Numbered from the stretch's first letter, positions 8,651-18,753 are shown. The stretch is DNA of 64,000 nucleotides from Bacillus sp. FJAT-45350 (GCF_002335805.1 NZ_NISU01000001.1:2054079-2118078), one strand, 5' to 3'. Program-made: numbers and translations. Notes: a model not told the origin generated them from the letters alone.

Positions 8651-8687
8651 TAGAAAAGCAGCTAATGTATAAGGAACACTAGCTGCT
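8651..8687 (-). terminator. Attenuator of the lysine riboswitch
   Basis: An 8-bp stem AGCAGCTA/TAGCTGCT (8680-8687 with 8657-8664) is followed by TTTT on the minus strand, between the aptamer and the lysA start. It should form when lysine is bound. Confidence 0.7.
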
Positions 8688-8729
8688 ATATAGAATATAG
8701 AAAGCAATAGTAACCTCAAGTCATAAGAA

Positions 8730-8908
8730 TAGTACTCCACTATAATAAACACTATAGTGACAGTCCGTTACTTATTTAGTAACGACCCAGCAATAAAAGA
8801 TTGTGGCATCCTCTTTCACTTCGGCAAGTTGACCTTCCCATTCGCTTCACAGTTACCACAAACTCCACAAATGTACTTTTTCACCTTGCACCTCTACCCC
8901 ATCGTTTT
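8730..8908 (-). promoter_or_regulatory. Lysine riboswitch (L box)
   Basis: Read on the minus strand the segment shows the L-box landmarks: GGTAGAGGTGC at the 5' side, GGGAAGG followed by TTGCCGAAG, then TTGCTGG, and ACTGTC near the 3' side. These frame the five-stem junction of the lysine aptamer. Its position directly upstream of lysA, with a terminator between, supports control of lysA by lysine. A TTGACA at 8933-8938 may be the -35, but no good -10 is seen. Confidence 0.85.
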
Positions 8909-8959
8909 GACGAGGCTATTCTTTATTTGGAATGTCAATTATTATCCCACTCTAACACA

Positions 8960-8991
8960 AAGAAGAATGAGGAGCAAGCCTCATTCTTCTT
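8960..8991 (-). terminator. Terminator of the spoVA operon
   Basis: A 13-bp stem of AAGAAGAATGAGG with its complement around a short loop lies just below the spoVAF stop, with T-rich sequence following on the minus strand. Confidence 0.8.
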
Positions 8992-8997
8992 TCAGTA

Positions 8998-10473
8998 TTA
9001 CGATTGTTTAATTGGATCTTTAGGACCAACAATACTTGGTCTCTTTTTAATATTAGGTACTGATGTACGTACAAGTATTTGCCAGAATGCAGCTGGATCA
9101 AATGGTAGGAATGGCCACATATAAGGCTTATTTAATGTTTTAATGCTAACTAATAGAAGGAAGAAAATCGCTGTCGCAATAATAAAGCCGGGTGCTTGGA
9201 AAATAGCAACGACAATGAGTAGTAATAAGCGAACGACTTTCAACGCAATCCCTAACTCATAACTCGGTGTCGCGAACATCCCTATTGCTCCTAGTGCAAC
9301 ATATAAGATAACTTCTGCTGTAAATAAACCAACTTGAATGGCTATATCACCAATTAATAATGCAGCTACTAACCCAAGGGCGGTTGCTAATGGAGAAGGT
9401 GTATGGATCGCAGCCATCCTCAAGAGCTCTATCCCAATTTCAGCAATAAATATTTGAGCAAATATCGGTACATTTATGTCATCATTGGGACCAATAAAAT
9501 CAATCGCCTCTGGTACCATGTCTGGTGTCATAACCATTAATAACCACAAAGGTAAAATGAATAATGAAATAACAATACCTGCAAAACGAACCCATCGTAG
9601 AAACGTTCCAATAGCAGGTGCTTGACGATATTCTTCCGCATGCTGTACATGGTGGAATAACGTTGTAGGAACGATGATAACACTCGGTGACGCATCAACG
9701 GTAATAACGACATGACCCTCTAATAAATGTGTAGCTGCCACATCAGGGCGTTCCGTATAACGAACAAGCGGAAATGGATTAAAGCCTTGTTTTACTATAT
9801 ACTCCTCAACTACCTTGTCCGCCATCGTTAATCCATCAATATTAATTGCTTTTAGTTCTTTTTTTATAATATCTACTAAATCTGGATCAGCGACATCTTC
9901 TAAGTATGAAATACATATATCCGTCTTTGAACGTTCTCCTACCTGCATAATTTCATTTCGGTAACGTTCATCCCGAATTCTACGTCTTGTTAATGCCGTA
10001 TTTTGAATGATGTTTTCCGTATATCCATCACGAGCACCTCTTACAACTCGTTCAGTATCAGGCTCGTCAGGTCCTCTACCAGGATAGCTTCTAACATCTA
10101 CAACAAAGGCTTCGTCTTCCCCTTCAACTAAAATAAATATGAGTCCTGAAAGCATTTGTGAAATGGCATCGTCTAACGTATCAACAAACTCTACTTGTAC
10201 ATGTGTTAGATGATTTTCAATCGCCCTCTTCACATTGTCTGGCTTTTCTTCCCTTGAGTCGACGAGCATTAATTCTCTTAGTACTTCAATGATATATTGA
10301 ATATCACATAAACCATTTGTAAAGTAAATTTGGATTTCTTTATCAAAGATCGTTAATTTTCTTACCCCGACGTCAAAGCTTTTCCCAATTCCAAGCCTGG
10401 ACTTAAGAGCAACTTCATTCTCTATAATTTTCTTTGAAATAGGCTGTTTCATTTTCTCTTGCTGCTCACTCAT
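8998..10473 (-). CDS. spoVAF: Stage V sporulation protein AF (GerA-type)
   Basis: SpoVAF belongs to the GerA germinant-receptor A-subunit family. It has a large N-terminal soluble part of about 290 residues with conserved [17 protein letters not shown], then about five membrane segments from residue 300 on, and a short cytoplasmic tail rich in basic residues. It is the last gene of the spoVA operon and overlaps spoVAEA by 8 bases. In related species it assembles with a YqhR-type partner or FigP in the spore inner membrane and amplifies germination; this comes from work on relatives. At 491 residues it has full family length. Confidence 0.95.
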   Translation of the reverse strand: MSEQQEKMKQPISKKIIENEVALKSRLGIGKSFDVGVRKLTIFDKEIQIYFTNGLCDIQYIIEVLRELMLVDSREEKPDNVKRAIENHLTHVQVEFVDTLDDAISQMLSGLIFILVEGEDEAFVVDVRSYPGRGPDEPDTERVVRGARDGYTENIIQNTALTRRRIRDERYRNEIMQVGERSKTDICISYLEDVADPDLVDIIKKELKAINIDGLTMADKVVEEYIVKQGFNPFPLVRYTERPDVAATHLLEGHVVITVDASPSVIIVPTTLFHHVQHAEEYRQAPAIGTFLRWVRFAGIVISLFILPLWLLMVMTPDMVPEAIDFIGPNDDINVPIFAQIFIAEIGIELLRMAAIHTPSPLATALGLVAALLIGDIAIQVGLFTAEVILYVALGAIGMFATPSYELGIALKVVRLLLLIVVAIFQAPGFIIATAIFFLLLVSIKTLNKPYMWPFLPFDPAAFWQILVRTSVPNIKKRPSIVGPKDPIKQS

Positions 10474-11035
10474 GATTTCCGCTCCTTTCTAAGATAATCT
10501 CCACTGCTTTCCTGGTGATGGGAGCGCCTTTTTCCGGGACATCTTGACCAGCCATCTTTCCAATATCACCGACACCTACAACAATAGGTATGTTCATTTC
10601 GTCCAATATATATACAGTATCTCCATCAATTCTACCTATTTCCAAATCTTGCAATCCGTTTTTGTCAACTCCATACTCAGTTAAGTTTCCATACCTATCA
10701 ATGCTTACATCTACCTTCGTCCATTCCGAGAAATGTGTCGTTGACGCAACAGCAATTGCACCAAGTACTTCTATTGATGAATCATTTGCTACATAGCGCA
10801 TAGCATGTTCACCTGGCCCTTCCCGTTGAAAGCCACAATCATCAAACATAACTAGAACAGGTTCAGTAGGAGCTTTATGAATCAGCTCTACTAACTCTTC
10901 ACCTGATAACCTTGAAGGGTTCCCTCCTGAGCTCGTTATACAACGGCCACCTATTTGTTTTGCAACGATTTGAACTGCATGTTTCGCTGATTGATCGCCG
11001 TCCGTAATGAGAATGACTCGCTTTTTTTCACTCAC
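10466..11035 (-). CDS. spoVAEA: Stage V sporulation protein AEA
   Basis: A soluble protein of 190 residues with the family pattern RVILITDGD near the N-terminus, [14 protein letters not shown] in the middle and a C-terminal [10 protein letters not shown]. It has no membrane segment. Its role in the SpoVA system is not fully understood. A GTG at 11044 overlaps the spoVAEB stop (GTGA). The GTG at 11035 has a GAGGGGGTG site at good distance and gives an N-terminus closer to the family, so I start there. It lies between spoVAEB and spoVAF. Confidence 0.92.
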   Translation of the reverse strand: MSEKKRVILITDGDQSAKHAVQIVAKQIGGRCITSSGGNPSRLSGEELVELIHKAPTEPVLVMFDDCGFQREGPGEHAMRYVANDSSIEVLGAIAVASTTHFSEWTKVDVSIDRYGNLTEYGVDKNGLQDLEIGRIDGDTVYILDEMNIPIVVGVGDIGKMAGQDVPEKGAPITRKAVEIILERSGNHE

Positions 11036-11040
11036 TACTT

Positions 11041-11394
11041 TCACCCCCTCGGTTTGAATACAATTGCTACTAAAAAACCAAATAATATTGAAGTAGAAAT
11101 CCCTACAGATGTAACCTCGAAAATTCCCATCCCTACTCCTAAAAATCCATATCTCTCTGACTCAGCCATCGCCCCGTGAACGAGTGAATGTCCAAAGCTA
11201 GTGATTGGGACGGTTGCACCTGCCCCGGCAAAGTCAATGAGCCTATCATACAAATGAAATCCATCTAAAAGTGCTCCGGCAACAACTAAGGTACTCATCA
11301 TATGAGTTGGCGTTAGCTTCAGGACATCTAGTAAAAGTTGACCTACAATACATATAGTTCCACCAACAACAAAGGCAATTACATATTCCATCAT
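11041..11394 (-). CDS. spoVAEB: Stage V sporulation protein AEB
   Basis: A membrane protein of 117 residues with about three hydrophobic segments, homologous to SpoVAC (both contain CxxGQ after a first helix, here [13 protein letters not shown], and a YDRLxxFAGAGA(T)VP loop). SpoVA membrane subunits form the inner spore-membrane channel that moves dipicolinic acid into the forespore and releases it at germination. The start codon overlaps the spoVAD stop by four bases (ATGA), a sign of translational coupling. Confidence 0.94.
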   Translation of the reverse strand: MMEYVIAFVVGGTICIVGQLLLDVLKLTPTHMMSTLVVAGALLDGFHLYDRLIDFAGAGATVPITSFGHSLVHGAMAESERYGFLGVGMGIFEVTSVGISTSILFGFLVAIVFKPRG

Positions 11395-12413
11395 GAATCT
11401 ATCACCTCAGACTCTAAAACAACTCCATGAGCAATACATGGAATCGATTCCTTTTGTTGCATCATTGTAGGACTAAGAAGTGCTCCTGTAGCGACAACAA
11501 GCATTCGTTTAATCTTGCCTTTTTTCATTTCATTCACCAAATGACCATATGTAACAACAGCAGGACATGCACACCCACTGCCTCCAGCAAAAATATTTTG
11601 ATCTTGGCTGTAAATCATCACACCACAGTCTTGATAATTATTATGGAGGCTAATCCCTTGTTCTTTTAATAACATTTTGACAATGCCACTACCAACTCTT
11701 GATAAATCTCCTGTCACTATTAAATCGTAGTCTTCTGCTTTTCTACCTGTATCCTGTAAATGAGCAACAATTGTGTCGCAAGCTGCTGGAGCCATAGCTG
11801 AACCCATATCAAATGGATTTTTAATTCCTAAGTCAACAACTTTACCAATTGTAGCCTCACGTATTTTTATCCCTAATTGACCTGGTTTTTTGCTTATTAA
11901 AGCTGCTCCTGCTCCTGTCACTGTAAAAGTAGAGGATTCTGGTCTCTGTCCACCAAATTCAGTAGGATACCTGAACTGTCGCTCAGCAGTGGCATTATGA
12001 CTACTCGTTGCAGCTATTATTTTATTTGCATAACCACCATCAACTAAGACTGATCCCATAGCTAATGTCTCAATAGCTGTTGCACAAGCTGAAAACATTC
12101 CTAAAAAAGGAATTCCCATTGATCTAGCAACATAATTCGAAGTCACATTTTGATTTAATAAATCTCCTGCAAGAAAAAAGTCTATTTCTTTTTCTTTGAG
12201 ATTTTGTTTTTGTAAACATGAGTCAATTGAATCCATTAATAATTTTCGTTCAGCTAGTTCCCAGTTGGCTTCACCGCAATAGAGATTATCATAGCTCGTA
12301 TCAAAATCTTCTTTTAACGGCCCTTCTGATTCAATTGGACCTACAGCTGTACCCGTTGAAGTGAGATAGATTCCGTCTTCGAATCGCCATGTTTGATTAC
12401 CAACGAGCTTCAC
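11391..12413 (-). CDS. spoVAD: Stage V sporulation protein AD
   Basis: SpoVAD is a thiolase-fold protein of about 340 residues that binds dipicolinic acid on the outer face of the spore inner membrane. Family features here are the opening [19 protein letters not shown] with the Cys at the thiolase position, [18 protein letters not shown], and [14 protein letters not shown]. No catalytic thiolase activity is expected. It is encoded between spoVAC and spoVAEB as in B. subtilis. Confidence 0.96.
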   Translation of the reverse strand: MKLVGNQTWRFEDGIYLTSTGTAVGPIESEGPLKEDFDTSYDNLYCGEANWELAERKLLMDSIDSCLQKQNLKEKEIDFFLAGDLLNQNVTSNYVARSMGIPFLGMFSACATAIETLAMGSVLVDGGYANKIIAATSSHNATAERQFRYPTEFGGQRPESSTFTVTGAGAALISKKPGQLGIKIREATIGKVVDLGIKNPFDMGSAMAPAACDTIVAHLQDTGRKAEDYDLIVTGDLSRVGSGIVKMLLKEQGISLHNNYQDCGVMIYSQDQNIFAGGSGCACPAVVTYGHLVNEMKKGKIKRMLVVATGALLSPTMMQQKESIPCIAHGVVLESEVIDS

Positions 12414-12431
12414 ATCGCTCTGCCTCCTTTG

Positions 12432-12902
12432 TTAGCTAATTAGCGTTTGAACAAGTAGTCTTGTGAGTCCTACTAAATAAGCTGACACAACACCAAACAC
12501 AATAACCGCTCCAGCAATTTTGAACATATTCGAGCCTATCCCTAGAACAAGTCCTTCACTTTTATGCTCAAGAGCAGCGCTTGCAATCGCATTAGAAAAA
12601 CCGGTCACCGGAACAGCTGAACCAGCACCTGCAAATTGACCTAACCTATCATAGACACCTAGTCCTGTTAGAAGCGCCGCTAGTAAAATAAGCGTCGCAA
12701 TCGTAGGACTTGTAACTGTTTTTTCGGTAAGGTCAAAGACTCTAATGTAGAAATTTGATATTCCCTGTCCTATTGCACAAATGGCTCCGCCTATTAAAAA
12801 GGCTTTAAGGCAGTTTAGAAGATAGGGTGTCTTCGGTTGATATGGCTTTATTTTCTTTTGATACTCTTTTATTTTTTTCTTCTCAGCATCCACATTCTTC
12901 AC
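12432..12902 (-). CDS. spoVAC: Stage V sporulation protein AC
   Basis: A 156-residue integral membrane protein with a basic N-terminal tail and about four hydrophobic segments. The paired motifs CAIGQG after the first helix and YDRLGQFAGAGSAVPVTGF identify the SpoVAC/SpoVAEB family. In B. subtilis SpoVAC has been shown to behave as a mechanosensitive channel. It sits six bases after spoVAB and 18 before spoVAD, so it is cotranscribed in the forespore. Confidence 0.95.
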   Translation of the reverse strand: MKNVDAEKKKIKEYQKKIKPYQPKTPYLLNCLKAFLIGGAICAIGQGISNFYIRVFDLTEKTVTSPTIATLILLAALLTGLGVYDRLGQFAGAGSAVPVTGFSNAIASAALEHKSEGLVLGIGSNMFKIAGAVIVFGVVSAYLVGLTRLLVQTLIS

Positions 12903-12907
12903 TCCTT

Positions 12908-13330
12908 TTACATATCAACGAAATAAATCCAGTGAAATAAAGACCCACATATTTTCCCTAGAACTATCGCCATTAATAAATAAATTATTTTCTCAGCTAC
13001 ACCTATTCGCTTTGCAAGAATTGGAAATACGTTTAGTACTTCTGTCAGCGCGGCTGCAAGTAACCCTATAAACATCCCGGAAGCAAGACCAGTTGGGATA
13101 AGTAGAACTCTCCATAAATATAAAATAGAATCTTGTAAACTTACCCACGCTCCTATTAATGCGCCGATAATTATCGCTGCTTCATAGTAATGAATGAACT
13201 TACTTGTTTTTGATAATTGTGTAAGTCTTGGCACAATTCCTAATACTGTTAGAAACGCCACAAACCCAGCTCCAACTGCGAGCCCTCCAGAAAGTCCAAC
13301 AAACATGATTAAAAACGATTTAATCACCAT
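12908..13330 (-). CDS. spoVAB: Stage V sporulation protein AB
   Basis: A membrane protein with about four helices, including GLSGGLAVGAGFVAFLTVLG and the conserved AALTEVLNVFPILAKRIG. The open frame extends to an ATG at 13360 inside spoVAA. The ATG at 13330 gives an N-terminus (MVIKSFLIMFVG) that matches SpoVAB of B. subtilis, leaving an 11-base overlap with spoVAA. Neither start has a strong ribosome binding site, so translation is probably coupled to spoVAA. Its exact role in dipicolinate transport is unknown. Confidence 0.92.
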   Translation of the reverse strand: MVIKSFLIMFVGLSGGLAVGAGFVAFLTVLGIVPRLTQLSKTSKFIHYYEAAIIIGALIGAWVSLQDSILYLWRVLLIPTGLASGMFIGLLAAALTEVLNVFPILAKRIGVAEKIIYLLMAIVLGKICGSLFHWIYFVDM

Positions 13331-13940
13331 GTAACTTGGTTTCACTTTCACTATTTTCATGAGAAATAATGTATTGGTCTAGGTTTTGTTCATAATTGAA
13401 CATTTCAACTTCAAGAGGGCTTGGTTCTTCATTCAATCGTTTACGAAATATATGATTAAAGAACAAAATCATACCGAGACCTAATCCTATTGAATACGGT
13501 ATTTGAAATAGCAGTGGTTTAGGGTTTTCTTCACCTGTGATTGCCATATGAATTTTTTGATGAACCTCTTGCATACTCACATCTTCATGAAAATTCATAA
13601 TCGCTAAACCTGCCCCTACAAATAACAAAAACCATATGAGGAGAAAATAAACGAGTGCAATTTTCTTTTTCTTAAATATGACTTGTAAGATTGCTTGTGG
13701 TGGACCTATAGATTGTACTTCTGTCCCTTGTCTTTCTCTCTGAATAATACGAATAAGCTTCATTACATCAATGACTACAAAATTTTTATCTTCCACTGTA
13801 ACTTGATGAATCGGTAAACGAACGATAAAATCTCGTAAGTCTTTATCTGTAATGACCTGTGCAACATCCCCAATAGTCACTCGTTGATTAGGTACAACTT
13901 GAACTCGATGCCTCATGCGAAGGTACACGGTTTTATTCAT
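13320..13940 (-). CDS. spoVAA: Stage V sporulation protein AA
   Basis: The first gene of the spoVA operon, 206 residues. It has an N-terminal soluble domain (about 1-95, with RHRVQVVPNQRVTIGDVA) followed by two membrane segments (about 100-120 and 150-170) and a C-terminal cytoplasmic tail. A GGGGGGAG site precedes the ATG. In relatives the operon is driven by the forespore factor sigma G; I looked for a sigma G promoter upstream but did not find a convincing one. Confidence 0.93.
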   Translation of the reverse strand: MNKTVYLRMRHRVQVVPNQRVTIGDVAQVITDKDLRDFIVRLPIHQVTVEDKNFVVIDVMKLIRIIQRERQGTEVQSIGPPQAILQVIFKKKKIALVYFLLIWFLLFVGAGLAIMNFHEDVSMQEVHQKIHMAITGEENPKPLLFQIPYSIGLGLGMILFFNHIFRKRLNEEPSPLEVEMFNYEQNLDQYIISHENSESETKLHGD

Positions 13941-14191
13941 TCAACAAGCTCCCCCCAATTGCAAGAAACGTTTTATAAAATAATGGAGAATGGCTAATGG
14001 CGAATTTGAATACCATATTCCTCTATATTTTCTAGTTAGGTTTAGTATGGTTAAATAGTGGATTTTCATTCTGAAAGAAAGGGGGAAAATCAATTGTTAA
14101 TGTGTAATTGTTAATTTCTAATTTTTTAAAGCTTTCTTTCATCCCTAAATTCCCAAAATATTTTAGCTCTCTTAATTAACCATTAACAATT

Positions 14192-14221
14192 ACGTTTGCT
14201 AAAAAAAAAAAAAGCAAACGT
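14192..14221. repeat. Inverted repeat with a homopolymer loop after sigF
   Basis: Nine-base arms (ACGTTTGCT and its complement) enclose about 12 A on the plus strand, which read as T on the minus strand. It sits 5 bases below the sigF stop. The T-run is inside the loop, not after the stem, so a normal intrinsic terminator is not certain. Confidence 0.5.
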
Positions 14222-14225
14222 GCAA

Positions 14226-14987
14226 CTATAAGTCGCCCATTTGCTCTTTAATTTGTTCCAATATTTTCTTTTCGAGGCGTGAAACTTGGACTTGCGAGAT
14301 GCCGAGTCTGGATGCTACTTCTGATTGGGTTTGGTCTTGGTAATACCGTAGATAGACTATTAATCGTTCTCGTTCTTCTAGATGACGGATTGCTTCTTTT
14401 AAGGCAATTTTATCAAACCATTTGCTTTCCGAGTTATCAGCAATTTGGTCTAAGAGTGTGATTGGGTCACCATCATTCTCGTACACTGTTTCATGTATAG
14501 ATGATAGAGAACGACTTGCCTCACCAGCAAAGACCACTTCCTCTGGCGTGATTTCTAATTGCTCTGCAATTTCATTTACGGTAGGAACACGTCCAAATTT
14601 TTTTGAAAGATCGTCCTTCACCTTACGTATTTTGTTTCCTAATTCTTTAATGGACCTACTTACTTTCACTGTTCCATCATCTCGAAGGAAACGCTGAATC
14701 TCACCAATAATCATTGGTACTGCATAGGTGGAAAACTTAACATCATATGATAAATCAAATTTATCAACCGACTTAATTAAGCCAATACAACCAATTTGAA
14801 ATAAGTCATCTGGCTCATACCCACGGTTTAAGAAGCGTTGAACAACACTCCAAACTAACCGTGTATTTTTATTAACAATTAAATCTCTCGCATCTTGGTC
14901 ACCAGCTTGACTTTTTTCGATTAATTTCTTTACTTCGTCATCTTTTAGATAGGCATCACTTTTCTTACCTTTTACCTCCACATCCAT
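14226..14987 (-). CDS. sigF: RNA polymerase sporulation factor sigma F
   Basis: Sigma F is the first forespore-specific sigma factor. The 253 residues show region 2 (DLFQIGCIGLIKSVDKFD, KFSTYAVPMIIGEIQRFLRDDG), region 3 (VSRSIKELG) and region 4 with the helix-turn-helix SEVASRLGISQVQVSRLEKK at the C-terminus. Before septation it is held inactive by SpoIIAB. It is the third gene of the spoIIA operon, 13 bases after spoIIAB. Confidence 0.98.
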   Translation of the reverse strand: MDVEVKGKKSDAYLKDDEVKKLIEKSQAGDQDARDLIVNKNTRLVWSVVQRFLNRGYEPDDLFQIGCIGLIKSVDKFDLSYDVKFSTYAVPMIIGEIQRFLRDDGTVKVSRSIKELGNKIRKVKDDLSKKFGRVPTVNEIAEQLEITPEEVVFAGEASRSLSSIHETVYENDGDPITLLDQIADNSESKWFDKIALKEAIRHLEERERLIVYLRYYQDQTQSEVASRLGISQVQVSRLEKKILEQIKEQMGDL

Positions 14988-15000
14988 AAGCAGAACTCCC

Positions 15001-15441
15001 TTAATTGCACATTGCTTTACTTTTTGATAGATGCTTTTTCAAATAGACAGTCGTCCCCATTAAAGGCTCCGAAATGACTTTAATTTCGTCCATGAAATTT
15101 TCCATGATCGTAAAGCCCATTCCTGAACGCTCTAATTCTGGTTTCGTTGTGTACAATGGCTGTCTAGCTTCGTCCAAGTCATTAATTCCTACACCTTCGT
15201 CTTTAATTGTTAATTCTACGATTCCATTATCTAAACTAACTGAAATATACACCATACCGTCTTGTTGGTTATAATAACCGTGAATAATTGCATTTGTTAC
15301 TGCTTCAGAAACAACTGTTTTAATTTCTGTTAGCTCATCCATCGTCGGGTCAAGTTGAGCAACAAATGCACCTACAGTTACTCTCGCAAAAGATTCATTT
15401 TGACTTAAAGCAGAAAATTTCATTTCCATTGCGTTTTTCAT
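15001..15441 (-). CDS. spoIIAB: Anti-sigma F factor, serine kinase
   Basis: SpoIIAB binds sigma F and phosphorylates SpoIIAA with ATP. The 146-residue protein has the GHKL kinase fold, with the N box [14 protein letters not shown] near residue 45, the DEGVGI G1 box near residue 81 and [13 protein letters not shown] as the G2 region. One base separates it from the spoIIAA stop, so the kinase and its substrate are made together. Length and motifs match the B. subtilis protein. Confidence 0.98.
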   Translation of the reverse strand: MKNAMEMKFSALSQNESFARVTVGAFVAQLDPTMDELTEIKTVVSEAVTNAIIHGYYNQQDGMVYISVSLDNGIVELTIKDEGVGINDLDEARQPLYTTKPELERSGMGFTIMENFMDEIKVISEPLMGTTVYLKKHLSKSKAMCN

Positions 15442-15442
15442 A

Positions 15443-15793
15443 TTACGCCACCCCCAACGTTTCTAAAGCAAATTGTTCACTTTCCTCGAGTCTGACAATC
15501 TTAAATAACCCAGACATCTCAAACAATCGCTTTACCGTCGGAGAGATTGCACAAACAACCATTTCTCCACCAATATTTTTCACTTGTTTATAACGACCTA
15601 AAATAACACCAAGCCCTGAACTATCCATAAAAGATAATTGTTCTAAATTTAATACAATATGTTTTAATTCGTTTTGTTCAAACTGTCTCTCAACTTGTGT
15701 TCTTAAGTTTTCAGCTGTATGGTGGTCCAATTCTCCTTCCAAACGAACTAGGAGAACGGAACCTTTACATTCAAGATGAACCGATAAACTCAC
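15443..15793 (-). CDS. spoIIAA: Anti-anti-sigma F factor
   Basis: SpoIIAA frees sigma F by binding SpoIIAB when it is unphosphorylated. It is a STAS-domain protein of 116 residues with the phosphoacceptor motif MDSSGLGV. I start it at the GTG at 15793, not the TTG at 15796: this makes the phosphorylated serine residue 58, as in B. subtilis, and leaves a GGAG site nine bases upstream. Upstream, a possible sigma H promoter (AGGACTG near 15880 and ATCGAAA near 15863, minus strand) is weak. The tricistronic order IIAA-IIAB-sigF is conserved. Confidence 0.97.
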   Translation of the reverse strand: MSLSVHLECKGSVLLVRLEGELDHHTAENLRTQVERQFEQNELKHIVLNLEQLSFMDSSGLGVILGRYKQVKNIGGEMVVCAISPTVKRLFEMSGLFKIVRLEESEQFALETLGVA

Positions 15794-15997
15794 CAATCTT
15801 CACTCCCTCTATGTTTGTTTCGGCGCCAAGAAGAAGACGCCCTTTATTTTCCTGTATGAGAGAGTTTCGATAAACAGAGGGGTCAGTCCTGCTCGCTGAC
15901 AAAACTAGTGCTTTTTTGCGAAAACTAGTCTAAATTCGCAAACATAAATATTTAGATTTTGAAATTAATAATTCATCAATCATAATTAATAATTACA

Positions 15998-17155
15998 TTA
16001 GTTCCCTGCTACCTTACCAAACGTTCGTTTAAATAGTTGCCACCAAGTTGCAGCTTCCACATCTTCACTAGCGACTAACGTAGTTTCTGATAAAACTTTT
16101 CCTTCTTTTTCAATCACTAAAGAACCAATAGGCTCACCTTTTTTAATTGGTGCTTTCAAATCTTCTTTCAGTTCAACTTTTTTTGTAGCATCATCTATTT
16201 TTTGGCCCTTTTTAGTTAAAATTGAGACAGGCTCGCTCGTAACAGCGGCAACTATTTTTTTCTCACCTTTGCTTACTTTTACTTCAGCAATTTCTTGATG
16301 ACGCTCATATAAACTATGAGTCATATATTGACTGAAAGCATAATCAAGCATTTCAGTTATTTGGCTATTTCTCTTTTTCGGTGTTGGTGCGCCCATAATA
16401 ACACTAATAACTCTCATATCATTTTTTGCTGCTGTCGCAGTTAAGCAGTATTTTGCTTCACTTGTAAACCCTGTTTTCAATCCATCAACACCTGGGTAAA
16501 AACGGACTAGCTTGTTTGTATTTACTAACCAAAACTCATCTTCAGTACCTTGACGAAGATAATCTTCATAGATTCCTGTGAATTTTGTAATTTCTTCATA
16601 TTTCAATAATTCTTTTGAGATAAGTGCCAAATCTTTCGCTGTTGTATAATGATTTTCAGCCGGTAATCCGTTTGAATTTAGGAAATTCGTATTAGTTGCC
16701 CCTAATTCCTCTGCCTTTTCATTCATCATACGAACAAATTCTTCCTCGGATCCTGCAATATGCTCTGCCATTGCAACAGACGCATCATTACCAGAAGCAA
16801 CAGCTATCGCTTTTAACATATCGGATACTGTCATTTCTTCACCTGGCTCAAGAAATACTTGTGAACCCCCCATAGATGCAGCTCGTTCACTCGTTCTTAC
16901 TTTGTCATCCCATTTAAGCTGTTCATTATCGATAGCTTCCATAATTAAAAGCATCGTCATAATCTTCGTCATACTAGCTGGAGGAAGTGGTTCATCACTA
17001 TTTTTTTCAAATAGAATCGTACCAGTATCTCTCTCCATTAATATAGCCGATGAAGCATCTGGAGCTAATTGGACCCCTTCTGTTGCTCCTACTGTTGGTA
17101 CAACAAGTGTGAAAATAAACATTAGCGTAAACAGACTAGCCCATAATTTCCTCAT
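15998..17155 (-). CDS. dacF: D-alanyl-D-alanine carboxypeptidase DacF
   Basis: A penicillin-binding protein 5-type DD-carboxypeptidase that trims the terminal D-Ala from peptidoglycan side chains; DacF acts in forespore cortex maturation. It has a signal peptide (about 1-25), the serine-enzyme motifs PPASMTKIMT (SxxK), SGNDASVAMAE (SxN) and GLKTGFT (KTG), and a C-terminal PBP5_C domain with an amphipathic membrane-anchoring end. The frame opens at 17173, but the ATG at 17155 is preceded by ATGGAGGT eight bases upstream and begins the signal peptide. It lies upstream of spoIIA on the same strand, as in B. subtilis. Confidence 0.94.
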   Translation of the reverse strand: MRKLWASLFTLMFIFTLVVPTVGATEGVQLAPDASSAILMERDTGTILFEKNSDEPLPPASMTKIMTMLLIMEAIDNEQLKWDDKVRTSERAASMGGSQVFLEPGEEMTVSDMLKAIAVASGNDASVAMAEHIAGSEEEFVRMMNEKAEELGATNTNFLNSNGLPAENHYTTAKDLALISKELLKYEEITKFTGIYEDYLRQGTEDEFWLVNTNKLVRFYPGVDGLKTGFTSEAKYCLTATAAKNDMRVISVIMGAPTPKKRNSQITEMLDYAFSQYMTHSLYERHQEIAEVKVSKGEKKIVAAVTSEPVSILTKKGQKIDDATKKVELKEDLKAPIKKGEPIGSLVIEKEGKVLSETTLVASEDVEAATWWQLFKRTFGKVAGN

Positions 17156-17297
17156 ATCGCAAACGACCTCCATTGTTTTTTTATTATATTGTTCTTTCCA
17201 ATTCTAGATTTTCTATACATGATTTTTCATTTAAAAGTAATTTTTACCAAATATGTTCACTCAGTAATATGTTGAAGCTACTACAACCAAAACAAAA

Positions 17298-17333
17298 TAA
17301 GAGTCAAGGAATCCTTACTCTCCTTGACTCTTA
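17298..17333 (-). terminator. Terminator after pdp
   Basis: A 10-bp stem GAGTCAAGGA/TCCTTGACTC (17321-17330 with 17301-17310) with T-rich sequence after it on the minus strand, about 120 bases below the pdp stop. Confidence 0.65.
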
Positions 17334-17388
17334 TTATTTTGAAACATCCTGGCCTATTCTATTGTGGTAATGGCTTCACTCACTATGC

Positions 17389-17420
17389 GTCATAATAGGA
17401 GAAAGCACTCCTAGTATGAC
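17389..17420. repeat. Second inverted repeat below pdp
   Basis: Arms 17389-17401 and 17408-17420 match at 12 of 13 positions around a 6-base loop. Just beside it (17365-17380) lies a copy of the AATGGCTTC motif seen in other intergenic gaps of the window. It may be an additional terminator or part of a dispersed repeat. Confidence 0.45.
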
Positions 17421-17451
17421 TTAAAAGATTACAGTGGCCCCGCTCATTCCT

Positions 17452-18753
17452 TTATTTAATTTCGTCATATATAAGTGTTGGTTTAACCGTAGCATCCTTT
17501 GTAAATGAATAGGAATTTAAAATGATTTCAACGACATTTTGAACGTGTTCCGTATTACTATGAATGGTTGCTATCGTTTCGTTTTCTTGTACTTTATCTC
17601 CAATTTTCTTTTCGAGCATAATACCCACTGCTAGGTCAATTGTCGAATCTTTTGTTACTCTCCCTGCTCCAAGCATCATCGCACCTATGCCAATTTTATC
17701 TGCAACAATAGATGAGACATACCCATCTGTAGGTGATTTCACTTCAATCTGATACATCGCTTTCGGTAACTTTGTTGGATTATCAACAATCGTTGGATCC
17801 CCACCCTGTGATGCTAAAAATGTACGGAGTGTATCTAACGCTTTTCCTGATGAAATTAGCTTCTCTAGCTTCTTTCTAGCCTCTTCAACTGAAGAAGCCT
17901 TTTCAGCTAGATACACCATATGGCTGCCTAACGTTAAACATAACTCTAATAAATCCTCAGGACCATTTCCATTCAACGTATCTATCGCCTCTTTTATTTC
18001 AAGAGCATTCCCAACCGCTTTTCCAAGGGGCTGGTTCATATCAGAAATTACGGCCATTGTTTTTCTACCTAGGTGATTGCCGATTTCCACCATTGCTTCT
18101 GCAAGCTCACGAGATTGGTCAATTTCTTTCATAAATGCTCCTGAACCAGTTTTTACATCTAATACAATCGCATCCGCACCAGAGGCAATCTTTTTACTCA
18201 TAATCGAACTAGCTATGAGTGGTATCGAATTGACGGTCGCAGTAACGTCACGTAGACCATAGAGTTTTTTATCTGCAGGTGTCAAATTGGCACTTTGTCC
18301 AATAACAGCTACTTTATTTTGATTTACAAGGTCAATAAATCGTTCATTTTCAAGTTCAACAGTTAAGCCAGCAACTGATTCAAGCTTATCAATTGTTCCA
18401 CCGGTATGTCCAAGCCCCCGACCAGACATCTTTGCAACTGGCACACCCGCTGCAGCGACTAAAGGAGCTAAAACGATGGTTGTTGTATCACCAACTCCAC
18501 CTGTAGAATGCTTATCAACCTTTATCCCACTAATCGCAGACAAATCAATTTGATCACCTGATTCAACCATTGCCATTGTTAAAAAAGAACGTTCTTCTGT
18601 AGTCATTCCTTTAAAGAAAATTGCCATTGCTAATGCTGACATTTGATAGTCTGGAATTTCTTCATCCGTATACCCTTTTATAATAAATTTAATTTCTTCA
18701 TTAGATAGCGCAAGTCCATCACGTTTCTTTTCAATTAAATCAACCATTCGCAT
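17452..18753 (-). CDS. pdp: Pyrimidine-nucleoside phosphorylase
   Basis: Pdp splits uridine, deoxyuridine and thymidine with phosphate to the base and (deoxy)ribose 1-phosphate. The protein has the thymidine phosphorylase signature and phosphate site [11 protein letters not shown] near residue 83, [16 protein letters not shown], and a C-terminal PYNP domain from about 345. The ATG at 18753 is chosen over a GTG at 18762 because it yields MRMVDLI as in homologues and has AAGGG at ten bases. It follows deoB by 50 bases, so deoxyribose 1-phosphate made here can be passed to phosphopentomutase. A purine-nucleoside phosphorylase gene, expected here in B. subtilis, is absent. Confidence 0.95.
   Translation of the reverse strand: MRMVDLIEKKRDGLALSNEEIKFIIKGYTDEEIPDYQMSALAMAIFFKGMTTEERSFLTMAMVESGDQIDLSAISGIKVDKHSTGGVGDTTTIVLAPLVAAAGVPVAKMSGRGLGHTGGTIDKLESVAGLTVELENERFIDLVNQNKVAVIGQSANLTPADKKLYGLRDVTATVNSIPLIASSIMSKKIASGADAIVLDVKTGSGAFMKEIDQSRELAEAMVEIGNHLGRKTMAVISDMNQPLGKAVGNALEIKEAIDTLNGNGPEDLLELCLTLGSHMVYLAEKASSVEEARKKLEKLISSGKALDTLRTFLASQGGDPTIVDNPTKLPKAMYQIEVKSPTDGYVSSIVADKIGIGAMMLGAGRVTKDSTIDLAVGIMLEKKIGDKVQENETIATIHSNTEHVQNVVEIILNSYSFTKDATVKPTLIYDEIK

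Noticed and set aside
8816-8884. A GTG-started minus-strand frame reading KKYICGVCG, like the opening of rubredoxin
   Set aside because: It is only 22 codons and lies inside the lysine riboswitch; the Cys pattern is a by-product of aptamer sequence.
8757-9124. Two plus-strand frames over the lysA leader and spoVAF end
   Set aside because: They overlap the riboswitch, a terminator and the well-supported spoVAF gene, and have no family character.
13941-14040. Sigma G promoter before spoVAA
   Set aside because: Several partial matches exist but none has both boxes at proper spacing, so I did not annotate one.
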